Below are positions 34,301-42,011 of a stretch of 64,000 nucleotides of DNA, piece after piece. The translations under genes were made by a program, and so were the position numbers. The stretch comes from Tyzzerella sp. GTDB taxonomy: Bacteria; Bacillota; Clostridia; Lachnospirales; Lachnospiraceae. Numbering within the stretch: the first letter of the stretch is position 1; each line of letters starts with the position of its first letter. Below the pieces are notes generated by a model. It was given only the letters and a program-made list of their open reading frames with translations. It ran no database searches and was not told the DNA's origin. The stretch lies in the NCBI GenBank assembly GCA_017416155.1, contig JAFQDE010000015.1:86004-150003 (forward strand), written 5' to 3'.

Positions 34301-34729
34301 ATGATTATTGAGACAAGAAGTGCAGAAGAGACTTACCAATTGGGAATAGAGATTGGCCGAAAGGCAACAAAAGGACAAGTCTACACGCTAGTGGGCGACC
34401 TGGGTGTTGGCAAAACGGTTTTCACGCAGGGGTTGGCGAAAGGACTTGAGATTGAAGAGCCAATCAGCAGTCCGACATTTACAATCGTACAGGTGTATGA
34501 TGAGGGACGTCTTCCGTTCTATCATTTTGATGTATATCGTATTGGTGACATCAGTGAGATGGATGAGATTGGATTTGAGGATTACGTGTATGGCGAAGGT
34601 GTATCATTGATTGAGTGGGCAAATATGATTGAAGATATATTGCCGGAAGAACGCATTGCCATCACGATTGAAAAAGATTTGGAGCAAGGATTTGACTACC
34701 GAAAGATTACGATAGAAGAGGAGGCATAA
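34301..34729 (+). CDS. tsaE: tRNA threonylcarbamoyladenosine biosynthesis ATPase TsaE
   Basis: A 142-residue P-loop protein with Walker A GDLGVGKTVFTQGLA near residue 33, ISSPTFTIVQVY near 56 and the FHFDVYRI-like HFDVYRIGD. TsaE drives the TsaB-TsaD complex that adds the threonylcarbamoyl group to A37 of ANN-decoding tRNAs. It is 2 nt from tsaB, and tsaD lies 2.4 kb downstream, so three of the four t6A genes are clustered (tsaC is outside). Confidence 0.95.
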   Translation: MIIETRSAEETYQLGIEIGRKATKGQVYTLVGDLGVGKTVFTQGLAKGLEIEEPISSPTFTIVQVYDEGRLPFYHFDVYRIGDISEMDEIGFEDYVYGEGVSLIEWANMIEDILPEERIAITIEKDLEQGFDYRKITIEEEA

Positions 34730-34731
34730 GA

Positions 34732-35439
34732 ATGCGCATACTTGCATTAGACAGTTCGGGATTGGTTGCTACGGTTGCGATTGTGGAGGATGACCAGACC
34801 ATCGCAGAATATACAGTGAATTATAAGAAGACGCATTCTCAGACATTGCTTCCGATGTTGGATGAGATTGTAAAAATGACAGAGTTTGATTTGAGTACCA
34901 TTGATGCAATTGCAGTTGCAGGAGGTCCAGGGTCTTTTACAGGTCTTCGAATCGGTTCAGCAACGGCTAAAGGCTTGGGACTTGCGCTTAACAAGCCACT
35001 GATCCATGTGCCGACTGTAGACGGAATGGCGTACAACCTGTTTGGGTGTAGGGGACTTATCTGTCCGATGATGGATGCAAGAAGAAATCAGGTCTATACC
35101 GGTATCTATCGTTTTGAGCGTGAGTTTGAGATAGTAGAAGAGCAGATGGCAATTGCAGTTCAGGAACTAATAGAGAAACTCAATGCTTACGGGCAGAAAG
35201 TGACTTTCCTAGGAGACGGTGTTCCGGTCTACGCAAAACAGTTGGAAGAAGGTCTTACTGTTCCGTATAGTTTTGCACCGGCTCATGTCAACAGACAGCG
35301 TGCGGCAGCAGTCGGGACCCTGGGTATGAAATATGCTTTAGAGGGCAAGCTGGAGACGGCAACCGAACATCAGCCGAATTATCTCCGTGTGTCACAAGCA
35401 GAACGGGAGCGTGCAGAGAAGAATGCCAATCTTTCGTAA
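34732..35439 (+). CDS. tsaB: tRNA threonylcarbamoyladenosine biosynthesis protein TsaB
   Basis: A 235-residue ASKHA-fold protein, a catalytically inactive partner of TsaD. It begins MRILALDSSGLVATVAI and has the typical IAVAGGPGSFTGLRIG near residue 60. The length is normal for Firmicutes. Its 3' end overlaps rimI by 17 nt. Confidence 0.95.
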   Translation: MRILALDSSGLVATVAIVEDDQTIAEYTVNYKKTHSQTLLPMLDEIVKMTEFDLSTIDAIAVAGGPGSFTGLRIGSATAKGLGLALNKPLIHVPTVDGMAYNLFGCRGLICPMMDARRNQVYTGIYRFEREFEIVEEQMAIAVQELIEKLNAYGQKVTFLGDGVPVYAKQLEEGLTVPYSFAPAHVNRQRAAAVGTLGMKYALEGKLETATEHQPNYLRVSQAERERAEKNANLS

Positions 35440-35863
35440 AGGAACAGAAATAGATATTAAATATATTGCTGAATTAGAGGAGAAGATCTTCTCGGATGCT
35501 TGGACAGAAAAGAGCGTTCAAGATACATTTGAGCAGAAACAGGCGTTTATCACAGTTGCAGAAGATGAAGGTGAAATTGTCGGCTACTGTATTATTTACT
35601 ATGTGATGGACGAAGCGGAAATTGCCCGTGTCGCAACATGTGAAACTGTGAGAAGGAAAGGTATTGGAAAAGGTCTGTTGCAATACACCTGTGATTGTTG
35701 CAGAGAAAAGCAGATAGAGCGACTTATGCTGGATGTGAGAGAAAGCAATGAAGGTGCGATTGCATTTTACAAAAAACATGGCTTTCAAACGGATGGAATA
35801 CGCAAGCATTTTTATGAGATGCCAAAGGAAAATGCGGTGCTGATGAGCATGCCGTTGGTGTAG
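35423..35863 (+). CDS. rimI: Ribosomal protein S18-alanine N-acetyltransferase (GNAT)
   Basis: A 146-residue GNAT acetyltransferase with the acetyl-CoA loop VRRKGIGKGLLQ near residue 74 and the C-terminal NEGAIAFYKKHGFQTDGIRKHFY signature. I chose ATG 35423 (MPIFRKGTEIDIKY); an upstream in-frame codon at 35387 lies well inside tsaB and adds residues unlike the family. The tsaE-tsaB-rimI order is classical, which supports the RimI assignment over a generic acetyltransferase. Confidence 0.88.
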   Translation: MPIFRKGTEIDIKYIAELEEKIFSDAWTEKSVQDTFEQKQAFITVAEDEGEIVGYCIIYYVMDEAEIARVATCETVRRKGIGKGLLQYTCDCCREKQIERLMLDVRESNEGAIAFYKKHGFQTDGIRKHFYEMPKENAVLMSMPLV

Positions 35864-35957
35864 CATTGGCAACTGATACAACGTTTTCCACTAGGAACAA
35901 AAGTAGGAAAATATTATAATTAGACGTAGCAACTTCAAATTCAAAGGAGGAAATTGT

Positions 35958-36188
35958 ATGCGTCACTATAAGATAGAAGAGATTAAGACGATAAGAAAAA
36001 TTATTTGTAATAAATGCGGAAAAGAAATTCCTATGAAAGGCGAGATTGCACAGGAGGATGTGCTTGATGTAGTGAAGAGATGGGGATACTTTTCGAAGAG
36101 GGACAACGAAGTGCATAAGTTTGATCTGTGCGAACAATGCTATGACGAACTGATTGCAACATTTCAGATTCCGATAGAGATAGAATAG
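35958..36188 (+). CDS. Small zinc-ribbon-like protein of unknown function
   Basis: A 76-residue soluble protein with two Cys pairs, CNKCG at 17-21 and CEQC at 58-61, spaced as in a treble-clef or zinc-ribbon fold. It has an excellent AAAGGAGGAAATTGT site. It lies 12 nt before rnz and could be co-translated. I do not recognise a named family; metal binding and a nucleic-acid or scaffolding role are only guesses. Confidence 0.65.
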   Translation: MRHYKIEEIKTIRKIICNKCGKEIPMKGEIAQEDVLDVVKRWGYFSKRDNEVHKFDLCEQCYDELIATFQIPIEIE

Positions 36189-36200
36189 GCAGGGGAAAAT

Positions 36201-37112
36201 ATGTTAGATGTTTGTTTACTTGGTTGTGGCGGAATGATGCCGCTACCATATCGCTGGCTGACGGCCCTTATGACACGATTTAACGGCAGCAGTTTGCTCA
36301 TTGACTGCGGCGAGGGGACTCAGGTGGCAATAAAAGAAAAAGGATGGAGTTTCAAACCAATCGATGTGATATGTTTCACACATTATCACGGAGATCACAT
36401 CAGCGGACTTCCGGGACTTTTGCTCACCATGGGAAATGCAGACCGTACGGACCCGTTGACGTTGATTGGACCAAAAGGATTGGAGCGTGTGGTGAATGCA
36501 CTTCGCGTCATTGCGCCGGAGCTTCCGTTTGAAATTAAGTTCATAGAGATTACACAGCCGGAAGAAACTTTTGAAATGAACGGATATCGCTTGAAAGCGT
36601 TTCGTGTGAATCACAATGTAGTTTGCTATGGTTATACTCTTGAGATAGACAGGGCAGGCAAGTTTGATTTGGAGAGAGCGATGGAGCAGGAGATTCCAAA
36701 GCAGTACTGGAAACACCTCCAAAAGGGTGAAACCATCGAGGATAACGGCAAAGTTTATACGCCGGATATGGTGCTCGGACCGACGCGCAAAGGAATCAAG
36801 TTGACATACACTACAGATACTAGACCGACAAACTCTATTCGTGAGAATGCGAAGGGTTCAGACCTTTTCGTTTGTGAAGGAATGTACGGGGAAGAAGAGA
36901 AGGATGCAAAAGCAGCGGAGTATAAACACATGACCATGTATGAGGCGGCTGAATTGGCAAAAGCTGCTGAAGTAGAAGAAATGTGGCTGACGCATTATAG
37001 TCCGTCGCTGAACAGACCGGAGGAATATATGGACAAAGTTCGCGAAATCTTCCCGAATGCGAAGGCAGGGAAGGATGCTATGACAGTGGAACTTGTGTTT
37101 CCTGAAGAGTAG
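36201..37112 (+). CDS. rnz: Ribonuclease Z
   Basis: A 303-residue metallo-beta-lactamase-fold nuclease that trims the 3' end of tRNA precursors lacking CCA. The zinc motif THYHGDHISGLPG lies near residue 60, with further ligands expected in VNHNVVCYGYTL and near the C terminus (LTHYSPSLNRPEEY). The flexible-arm region (about 150-200) is present, giving full length. All three tRNA genes in the window lack encoded CCA, the substrate class for this enzyme. Confidence 0.93.
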   Translation: MLDVCLLGCGGMMPLPYRWLTALMTRFNGSSLLIDCGEGTQVAIKEKGWSFKPIDVICFTHYHGDHISGLPGLLLTMGNADRTDPLTLIGPKGLERVVNALRVIAPELPFEIKFIEITQPEETFEMNGYRLKAFRVNHNVVCYGYTLEIDRAGKFDLERAMEQEIPKQYWKHLQKGETIEDNGKVYTPDMVLGPTRKGIKLTYTTDTRPTNSIRENAKGSDLFVCEGMYGEEEKDAKAAEYKHMTMYEAAELAKAAEVEEMWLTHYSPSLNRPEEYMDKVREIFPNAKAGKDAMTVELVFPEE

Positions 37113-37142
37113 GGACACGTATTTAGATAAGAGGAAGAGCAA

Positions 37143-38171
37143 ATGACAGAGCAGAAAGACATATTGATATTGGCAATCGAGAGTTCCTGTGATGAGACAG
37201 CGGCATCGGTTGTGAAGAATGGACGCGAGGTGTTATCGAATGTCATCTCGTCTCAGATTGAGCTCCACAAATTATATGGTGGGGTGGTGCCTGAGATTGC
37301 GTCTCGCAAACATATTGAGAAAATCAATCAAGTAATCGAAGAGGCATTGGAAGTAGCAGGTGTGACTTTAGATGATCTTGATGCAATTGGGGTGACTTAT
37401 GGACCGGGATTGGTTGGAGCACTCCTTGTTGGCGTCGCTGAGGCGAAGGCAATTGCTTATGCTAAGAACCTTCCGCTTGTAGGTGTACATCACATTGAAG
37501 GACACATTTCTGCAAACTATATAGAGAACTTAGAACTGGAACCGCCGTTTATCTGTCTGGTGGTTTCCGGCGGACATACCCATCTCGTATGCGTGAAGGA
37601 TTATGGACAATATGAGATTATCGGAAGAACCAGAGACGATGCGGCAGGTGAAGCATTTGACAAGGTTGCGCGTGCAATTGGACTCGGATATCCGGGTGGC
37701 CCAAAGATTGACAAGTTATCCAAAGAAGGAAATGCGGATGCGATTGTATTTCCAAAGGCACATATTACAGATTCTCCGTATGACTTCAGCTTCAGTGGTG
37801 TAAAGTCGGCAGTGCTCAACTACATCAATGGTTGCAAGATGAAAGGCGAAGAGTACAACAATGCGGATATTGCGGCATCCTTTCAAAAAGCAGTTACAGA
37901 TGTACTTGTTGAAAATGCCATGCGTGCGGTGAAGGAGTATGGACTTAACAAGTTTGCAATCGCAGGCGGTGTTGCGTCTAACGGCACACTGCGTGTTGCC
38001 ATGCAGGAAGCATGCGAGGGAAACGGCGTGGAATTCTATCATCCATCACCGATTTACTGTACAGACAATGCAGCTATGATTGGCGTGGCTGCCTACTATG
38101 AATATATCAATGGAACAAGACATGGATGGGACCTCAATGCGGTTCCGAATCTCAAGTTGGGAGAGCGTTAG
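37143..38171 (+). CDS. tsaD: tRNA N6-adenosine threonylcarbamoyltransferase TsaD
   Basis: A 342-residue ASKHA-family enzyme that transfers threonylcarbamoyl from TC-AMP to A37 of tRNA. Visible are the N-terminal [14 protein letters not shown], the metal-binding [11 protein letters not shown] near residue 115, VSGGHTHLV near 140, [11 protein letters not shown] near 183 and [10 protein letters not shown] near 278. The length is typical. ispD starts 2 nt after its stop. Confidence 0.96.
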   Translation: MTEQKDILILAIESSCDETAASVVKNGREVLSNVISSQIELHKLYGGVVPEIASRKHIEKINQVIEEALEVAGVTLDDLDAIGVTYGPGLVGALLVGVAEAKAIAYAKNLPLVGVHHIEGHISANYIENLELEPPFICLVVSGGHTHLVCVKDYGQYEIIGRTRDDAAGEAFDKVARAIGLGYPGGPKIDKLSKEGNADAIVFPKAHITDSPYDFSFSGVKSAVLNYINGCKMKGEEYNNADIAASFQKAVTDVLVENAMRAVKEYGLNKFAIAGGVASNGTLRVAMQEACEGNGVEFYHPSPIYCTDNAAMIGVAAYYEYINGTRHGWDLNAVPNLKLGER

Positions 38172-38172
38172 G

Positions 38173-38877
38173 ATGCAAAAGAAGAAATGTACAGCGATTG
38201 TTCTTGCAGCAGGACAGGGCAGGCGCATGGGTACAAAGGTTCAAAAGCAATATTTGGAAATTGATGGCAAGCCGGTTTTATATTACTCGCTTCATACATT
38301 TGAACAGTCGGAAATCATCGATGAGATTATCTTGGTAGTCGGTGACAATCAGGCAGAGTATTGTCAGAATGAGATTGTTTCCAAGTACGGATTTTCTAAA
38401 GTCCGAAGGATTGTGCAGGGTGGTGCAGAGCGATACATTTCTGTATGGAATGGATTGCAGGAAGTGGATGATGGCGGCTATGTTTTTATTCATGACGGGG
38501 CAAGACCATTTATCAATGAAGAAATTTTAAATCGTGCGTATAATGATGTGCAATTATGTAAATCCTGTGTGGTAGGGATGCCGGTAAAGGATACCATTAA
38601 ACTGGCTGACAGCGAAGGATTTGTAAATGAGACGCCAGACAGAAGTCTGGTGTGGATGATTCAGACACCACAAGTATTTGAAAGCAGTCTTGTGAAGCAA
38701 GCATATGCGCTACTTATGGAGCAGGAACATATACAAGTGACAGATGATGCAATGGTGGTAGAGCAGATGTTGGGACATAAAGTGAAGCTAACCATGGGCT
38801 CTTATGAGAATATCAAAATTACAACCCCAGAGGATTTGGAAATCGCAGAAATCTTCGTGAAAAATCTTGAAAAATAA
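38173..38877 (+). CDS. ispD: 2-C-methyl-D-erythritol 4-phosphate cytidylyltransferase
   Basis: A 234-residue nucleotidyltransferase of the MEP isoprenoid pathway. The CTP-binding loop AIVLAAGQGRRMG is at residues 8-20, VFIHDGARPF near 101 and TPQVF near 165. I chose ATG 38173, directly after the tsaD stop and preceded by GGGAGAG; an upstream ATG at 38080 would lie inside tsaD. A TarI-type cytidylyltransferase is the main alternative, but no teichoic acid gene is adjacent. Confidence 0.88.
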   Translation: MQKKKCTAIVLAAGQGRRMGTKVQKQYLEIDGKPVLYYSLHTFEQSEIIDEIILVVGDNQAEYCQNEIVSKYGFSKVRRIVQGGAERYISVWNGLQEVDDGGYVFIHDGARPFINEEILNRAYNDVQLCKSCVVGMPVKDTIKLADSEGFVNETPDRSLVWMIQTPQVFESSLVKQAYALLMEQEHIQVTDDAMVVEQMLGHKVKLTMGSYENIKITTPEDLEIAEIFVKNLEK

Positions 38878-38889
38878 TTTGAAAAAGTG

Positions 38890-38918
38890 TTGACAGTGTC
38901 CGCCTGGCATGGTATTAT
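38890..38918 (+). promoter_or_regulatory. Promoter of tRNA-Ser(TGA)
   Basis: TTGACA (38890-38895), a 17-nt spacer and TATTAT (38913-38918), 41 nt before the mature tRNA. Confidence 0.7.
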
Positions 38919-38959
38919 TAGATTCGTCGCTGAGCGGATGCGACAACAATAGAATATAT

Positions 38960-39045
38960 GCAGAGGTATCGAAGTGGTCATAACGAGGCGGTCTTGAAAA
39001 CCGTTTGTCCGAGAGGGCGCGTGGGTTCGAATCCCACCCTCTGCG
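38960..39045 (+). tRNA. tRNA-Ser (anticodon TGA)
   Basis: An 86-nt class II tRNA: acceptor GCAGAGG/CCTCTGC with discriminator G, anticodon loop CTTGAAA in a CGGT/ACCG-type stem, long variable arm TTTGTCCGAGAGGGCGC and T arm GTGGGTTCGAATCCCAC. CCA is not encoded. Confidence 0.96.
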
Positions 39046-39049
39046 TTAG

Positions 39050-39090
39050 AAAGCCTGTAATTCCAAATGGAATTGCAGGCTTTTGATTTT
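39050..39090 (+). terminator. Terminator after tRNA-Ser(TGA)
   Basis: An approximately 15-bp stem with one U-G pair (39050-39064 with about 39068-39083), then TTTTGATTTTTT. Confidence 0.85.
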
Positions 39091-39132
39091 TTGATAGAGA
39101 TTAGGGTGCTGCGCCTCTTGGTATAGATATTT

Positions 39133-39376
39133 TACGGTGCATAGTGGGATTTGGCGATTTTGCACCGTAGAGGATTTTAGTGTGTTTATGAATTTACGGC
39201 GCATTTTAAAGAAATCAAATTTCACACCGTGAATTTCAGGTAAAAATCACATATTTTCGAATAGAAATGATTAGGTTTACGGTGAACATTGAGACTTTTG
39301 TATAAGGCACCGTAATCCCAAATATTTTTGTCTAATATATACGGTGTATATATTTAAAATGAGCATTTAAACCGTA
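39133..39376. repeat. Array of four 37-bp inverted-repeat units (TACGGTG-N23-CACCGTA)
   Basis: This fills most of the gene-free stretch 39046-39488. Units lie at 39133-39169, 39195-39231, 39278-39314 and 39340-39376. Each has TACGGTG on the left and CACCGTA on the right with exactly 23 nt between. Units 1 and 3 are perfect; unit 2 has one change per half-site (TACGGCG, CACCGTG); unit 4 has AACCGTA on the right. The 23-nt interiors show no similarity. Unit starts are 62, 83 and 62 bp apart, so half-sites alternate in orientation at intervals of 30, 32, 30, 53, 30, 32 and 30 bp, close to 3 or 5 helical turns. This points to a DNA-binding array rather than RNA hairpins. Confidence 0.85.
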
Positions 39377-39426
39377 AACATGCAAAAAGACTCTCGATCA
39401 TTGACTATAGCCTTATACGTAATTCG

Positions 39427-39455
39427 TTGAAAGATAATGAGTTTTATAGTACAAT
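39427..39455 (+). promoter_or_regulatory. Promoter of the orphan membrane-protein gene
   Basis: TTGAAA (39427-39432), a 17-nt spacer and TACAAT (39450-39455), 34 nt before the start codon and 50 nt beyond the last repeat half-site. Confidence 0.6.
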
Positions 39456-39488
39456 GATGAAAAGAAAATAGTTAGAGGTGAAAAGAAT

Positions 39489-40013
39489 ATGTTTGATTGG
39501 AAAAACAAAAAATCAAGATTTCACTTTTGGGGAATGGTAATCAGTTTGGCTATATTGTTAATCGTATTCTATGCTACAGATGGATGGACTGGAGATAAAG
39601 AATTTTCGGAATATACTCGCTATGATTGGTCGATTGCCATATTACCGCTGTCAATTATGGCTGTTTCAGGTATTTCTACTTTGGTTTTTTCTTTAATTAT
39701 AATAATTCCAATAATAAGAATATATCCAGCGTTAATGAATTATGTAATAAACAAGAAATTTTCTGATATAGATCCGGGAACAGAATTTTTTGTTTTTGAC
39801 CATAATGAATTAAAACGTGCTTGTTGTCGCACAGAAAAGCAAAACGGGATCTGGATTTCCATCAAAGAATATAGTTTAAAGACAAAAAGTTGGACAATTA
39901 TTGAAGAAGGTCGCCATATTGAAAAAAAGGATGACTTGATTTGTACATTACAAGAAGAATATAAGTATGATAAGGTGAAGTTTTACAGTAGGAAAAACTT
40001 CCATAGTAATTAA
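39489..40013 (+). CDS. Orphan two-TM membrane protein of unknown function
   Basis: A 174-residue protein with two membrane segments (about 12-29 and 51-75) and a C-terminal cytoplasmic domain (about 95-170) rich in aromatic and charged residues. The start has TTAGAGGTGAAAAG upstream. I recognise no family. Its codons are visibly more A/T-rich than those of neighbouring housekeeping genes, and it sits between two tRNA-Ser genes directly after the 37-bp repeat array, so it may be acquired DNA. No partner gene is nearby on either strand. Confidence 0.6.
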   Translation: MFDWKNKKSRFHFWGMVISLAILLIVFYATDGWTGDKEFSEYTRYDWSIAILPLSIMAVSGISTLVFSLIIIIPIIRIYPALMNYVINKKFSDIDPGTEFFVFDHNELKRACCRTEKQNGIWISIKEYSLKTKSWTIIEEGRHIEKKDDLICTLQEEYKYDKVKFYSRKNFHSN

Positions 40014-40084
40014 TTATATGCTCTAATTGACTGCTCTTTTTTTGTTGCTTTATCACAAAGTTTGTGTTAAGGTGTAAGTGGTTT

Positions 40085-40173
40085 GGAGAAGTACCCAAGA
40101 GGCTGAAGGGGCTCCCCTGGAAAGGGAGTAGGTCGTTAATAGCGGTGCGCGGGTTCAAATCCCGCCTTCTCCG
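40085..40173 (+). tRNA. tRNA-Ser (anticodon GGA)
   Basis: An 89-nt class II tRNA: acceptor GGAGAAG/CTTCTCC, anticodon arm CTCCC-CTGGAAA-GGGAG giving GGA, a long variable arm and T arm GCGGGTTCAAATCCCGC. A T run at 40175-40181 directly after it may end the transcript. Confidence 0.96.
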
Positions 40174-40214
40174 CTTTTTTTATGCAAAAACGCGAGTGCG
40201 AGGTTGAAATCTTT

Positions 40215-41054
40215 ATGAAAAAACTGAAACAATTTTTCGTTATGACAATGGGTTGTGTGTTCCTTGCAATCGGAGTCTATTTCTTTAAGATTCCGAATGG
40301 TTTTGCAACCGGAGGCGTTACCGGTATTGGTACAATCCTTGCAAAACTGACCCCAATCAGTGCAGGTATATGGATTTGGGTGTTAAACGTTGCACTATTA
40401 GTCTTGGGATTCATTTTCCTGGGAAGAGGCAATGGGATTAAGACGGTTTATTGTAGCATGCTGTATTCGGCACTGACTTATATTCTGGAGATAGTGGTTC
40501 CTTTGACAGAACCATTATCGAATCAACCGTTGTTGGAGCTTGTGTATGCAATGCTGCTTACCTCCATTGGGTCTGCATTTATCTTCAATGCAGAGGCATC
40601 ATCCGGAGGAACTGATATTACGGCGTTGATTCTGAAAAAATATACAAGTCTGGATGTGGGAAAGGCTTTACTTGCAGTTGACTTTGTAGTGGCGGCAAGT
40701 TCCTTCATCGTGTTTGATATTCAGACAGGTCTATTTTCTTTGCTCGGTTTGTTTGCGAAAGCATTTATTGTAGATGCAGTGATTGATAATCTCAACACCT
40801 GCAAATATTTTGTTGTTATCACAGATAAGAGAGAAGAAATATCGACATTTATCATGGATACATTGAAGCATGGCGTGACGGTGGCTTCTGTTGTGGGAGA
40901 GTACACCAAGCAGGATAAAGCGATGATTCATACAGTGTGTAAACGTGTAGAGGCAATTAAGCTTCGCAGCAAGATAAAGGAAATTGACCCGAAGGCGTTT
41001 GTTATCATTACGACAAGCAGTGAGATTATCGGACGTGGGTTTAGAGGGGTGTAG
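40215..41054 (+). CDS. YitT family membrane protein (second copy)
   Basis: A 279-residue protein with the same build as the gene at 5815: six membrane segments in the first about 195 residues with EASSGGTDITALIL, then a C-terminal DUF2179 domain containing KHGVTVASVVGEYTKQ and IDPKAFVIITTSSEIIGRGF. I chose ATG 40215 (MKKLKQFFVMTMG) because a frame-extending ATG at 40182 lies in the T run after the tRNA and has no ribosome-binding site. The function is unknown. The sequences are clearly diverged, so the two copies are not a recent duplication. Confidence 0.85.
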   Translation: MKKLKQFFVMTMGCVFLAIGVYFFKIPNGFATGGVTGIGTILAKLTPISAGIWIWVLNVALLVLGFIFLGRGNGIKTVYCSMLYSALTYILEIVVPLTEPLSNQPLLELVYAMLLTSIGSAFIFNAEASSGGTDITALILKKYTSLDVGKALLAVDFVVAASSFIVFDIQTGLFSLLGLFAKAFIVDAVIDNLNTCKYFVVITDKREEISTFIMDTLKHGVTVASVVGEYTKQDKAMIHTVCKRVEAIKLRSKIKEIDPKAFVIITTSSEIIGRGFRGV

Positions 41055-41283
41055 TAGCTAAGTGTTCAGAGAGCATCCTTACAGGATTAGACATGTGGGG
41101 GTGCTCGAAATTATTTATAGACGCAACACATGAAGGATGTTATAATTCTATTCAAGCATTATATTTCTATTTATTCTTTATGGTCTTACCATATTTAAAT
41201 ATTTTGTTCATGTCGAAGGAAATTTCAGTGCTTTACAATTCAAAGTTCAAATTAAAAAGAAAAGGAGGAGGGTTCAATTAATC
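41055..41283. other. Gene-free stretch before the toxin-antitoxin pair
   Basis: AT-rich DNA with one imperfect hairpin (GAGCATCC at 41071-41078 with GGGGTGCTC at 41098-41106) lacking a T run, possibly a weak terminator of the YitT gene. A 62-codon open frame at 41093 has no ribosome-binding site and looks non-coding. An AAAGGAGGAGG at 41263 has no good start at proper distance and may be a relic of a lost gene. Confidence 0.4.
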
Positions 41284-41312
41284 TTGACAATATGCCGTAT
41301 AAGACATATTAT
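41284..41312 (+). promoter_or_regulatory. Probable promoter of the toxin-antitoxin operon
   Basis: Consensus TTGACA (41284-41289), a 17-nt spacer and TATTAT (41307-41312); a TATAAT also overlaps at 41312-41317. Transcription would begin near 41320, downstream of the ATG at 41292, so the toxin should start at 41331. Confidence 0.5.
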
Positions 41313-41330
41313 ATAATTGAACAACATACA

Positions 41331-41687
41331 ATGCAAAATTATATTATTGAATTTTATGCAAAGAATAATGGTGAAGAACCTGTGCGTGAATTTATTTTGG
41401 GGCTTGAGCCTAAAATGCAGGCAAAGATGTTGAAGATTCTTGATTTGCTACAAGTTAACGGACCATATATGAGATTACCATATTCGGAACATATTGGTGA
41501 TGGCATTTTTGAGATTCGTGTCAAGCAAAGTACAAATATATCAAGAGTATTATATTTCTTTGCGACAGGTCAAAAAATAGTATTAACAAATGGGTTTGTA
41601 AAAAAGACACAAAAAACACCTAAAAATGAAATAGAGTTAGCAAAAAAATATCGTAAAGATTATGAAGGGAGACTTCGCGATGAGTAG
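41331..41687 (+). CDS. RelE/HigB-type toxin (phage-derived Gp49-like family)
   Basis: A 118-residue basic protein starting MQNYIIEFYAK. The pattern (PVREFILGL, GIFEIRVKQSTNISRVLYFF, IVLTNGFVKKTQKTP, ELAKKYRKDYEGR) is that of the HigB/Gp49-like mRNA interferases, which cut mRNA on the ribosome. I prefer ATG 41331 over 41292, which lies within the promoter; transcription would then be almost leaderless. The antitoxin gene overlaps its end by 8 nt. The toxin-first order is typical of HigBA. Confidence 0.82.
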   Translation: MQNYIIEFYAKNNGEEPVREFILGLEPKMQAKMLKILDLLQVNGPYMRLPYSEHIGDGIFEIRVKQSTNISRVLYFFATGQKIVLTNGFVKKTQKTPKNEIELAKKYRKDYEGRLRDE

Positions 41688-41970
41688 TTATAATGAATTC
41701 AAAAAAGAGTTATTAAAGAATCCGGAGGTTAAAGCAGAGTACGATGCATTAGAACCAGAGTTTAATATTATACAGGCAATGATTGATGCAAGAAAACAGC
41801 AGAATCTCACACAGGAAGAACTGTCAAGAAGAACAGGAATAACTCAGGCTGATATTAGTAGAATTGAAAATGGTACTCGAAACCCTAGTCTAGAAATGTT
41901 GAAAAGGCTTGCGAAAGGATTGGGGATGCAATTGAAATTAGAACTTGTACCTCAAGTGAAAAAGAGGTAA
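41680..41970 (+). CDS. XRE-family antitoxin (HigA-like)
   Basis: A 96-residue helix-turn-helix protein. The Xre domain (about 38-90) has RKQQNLTQEELSRRTGITQ and ADISRIENGTRNPSLEML. I chose ATG 41680 with GAAGGGAGA upstream rather than 41662. It should neutralise the preceding toxin and repress the shared promoter at 41284. No clear palindromic operator was found there by eye. Confidence 0.85.
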   Translation: MSSYNEFKKELLKNPEVKAEYDALEPEFNIIQAMIDARKQQNLTQEELSRRTGITQADISRIENGTRNPSLEMLKRLAKGLGMQLKLELVPQVKKR

Positions 41971-42011
41971 CATAATAATACAAAATAAACCAAATTCTGG
42001 GAGGATTTCTT

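Noticed and set aside
39133-39376. CRISPR array reading of the 37-bp units
   Set aside because: The conserved part is only 7 bp, alternates in orientation, and no cas gene is present; interiors are 23 nt and flanks vary in length.
38960-40173. Integration att sites from the two tRNA-Ser genes
   Set aside because: Their 3' ends differ and I found no direct repeat of a tRNA end and no integrase in the window.
5815-41054. Recent duplication of the two YitT genes
   Set aside because: They share domain order and a few motifs but are clearly diverged and 34 kb apart; multiple YitT paralogues are common in Firmicutes.
41093-41281. 62-codon open frame before the toxin-antitoxin pair
   Set aside because: No ribosome-binding site, odd composition and overlap with hairpin and promoter-like DNA; probably not translated.
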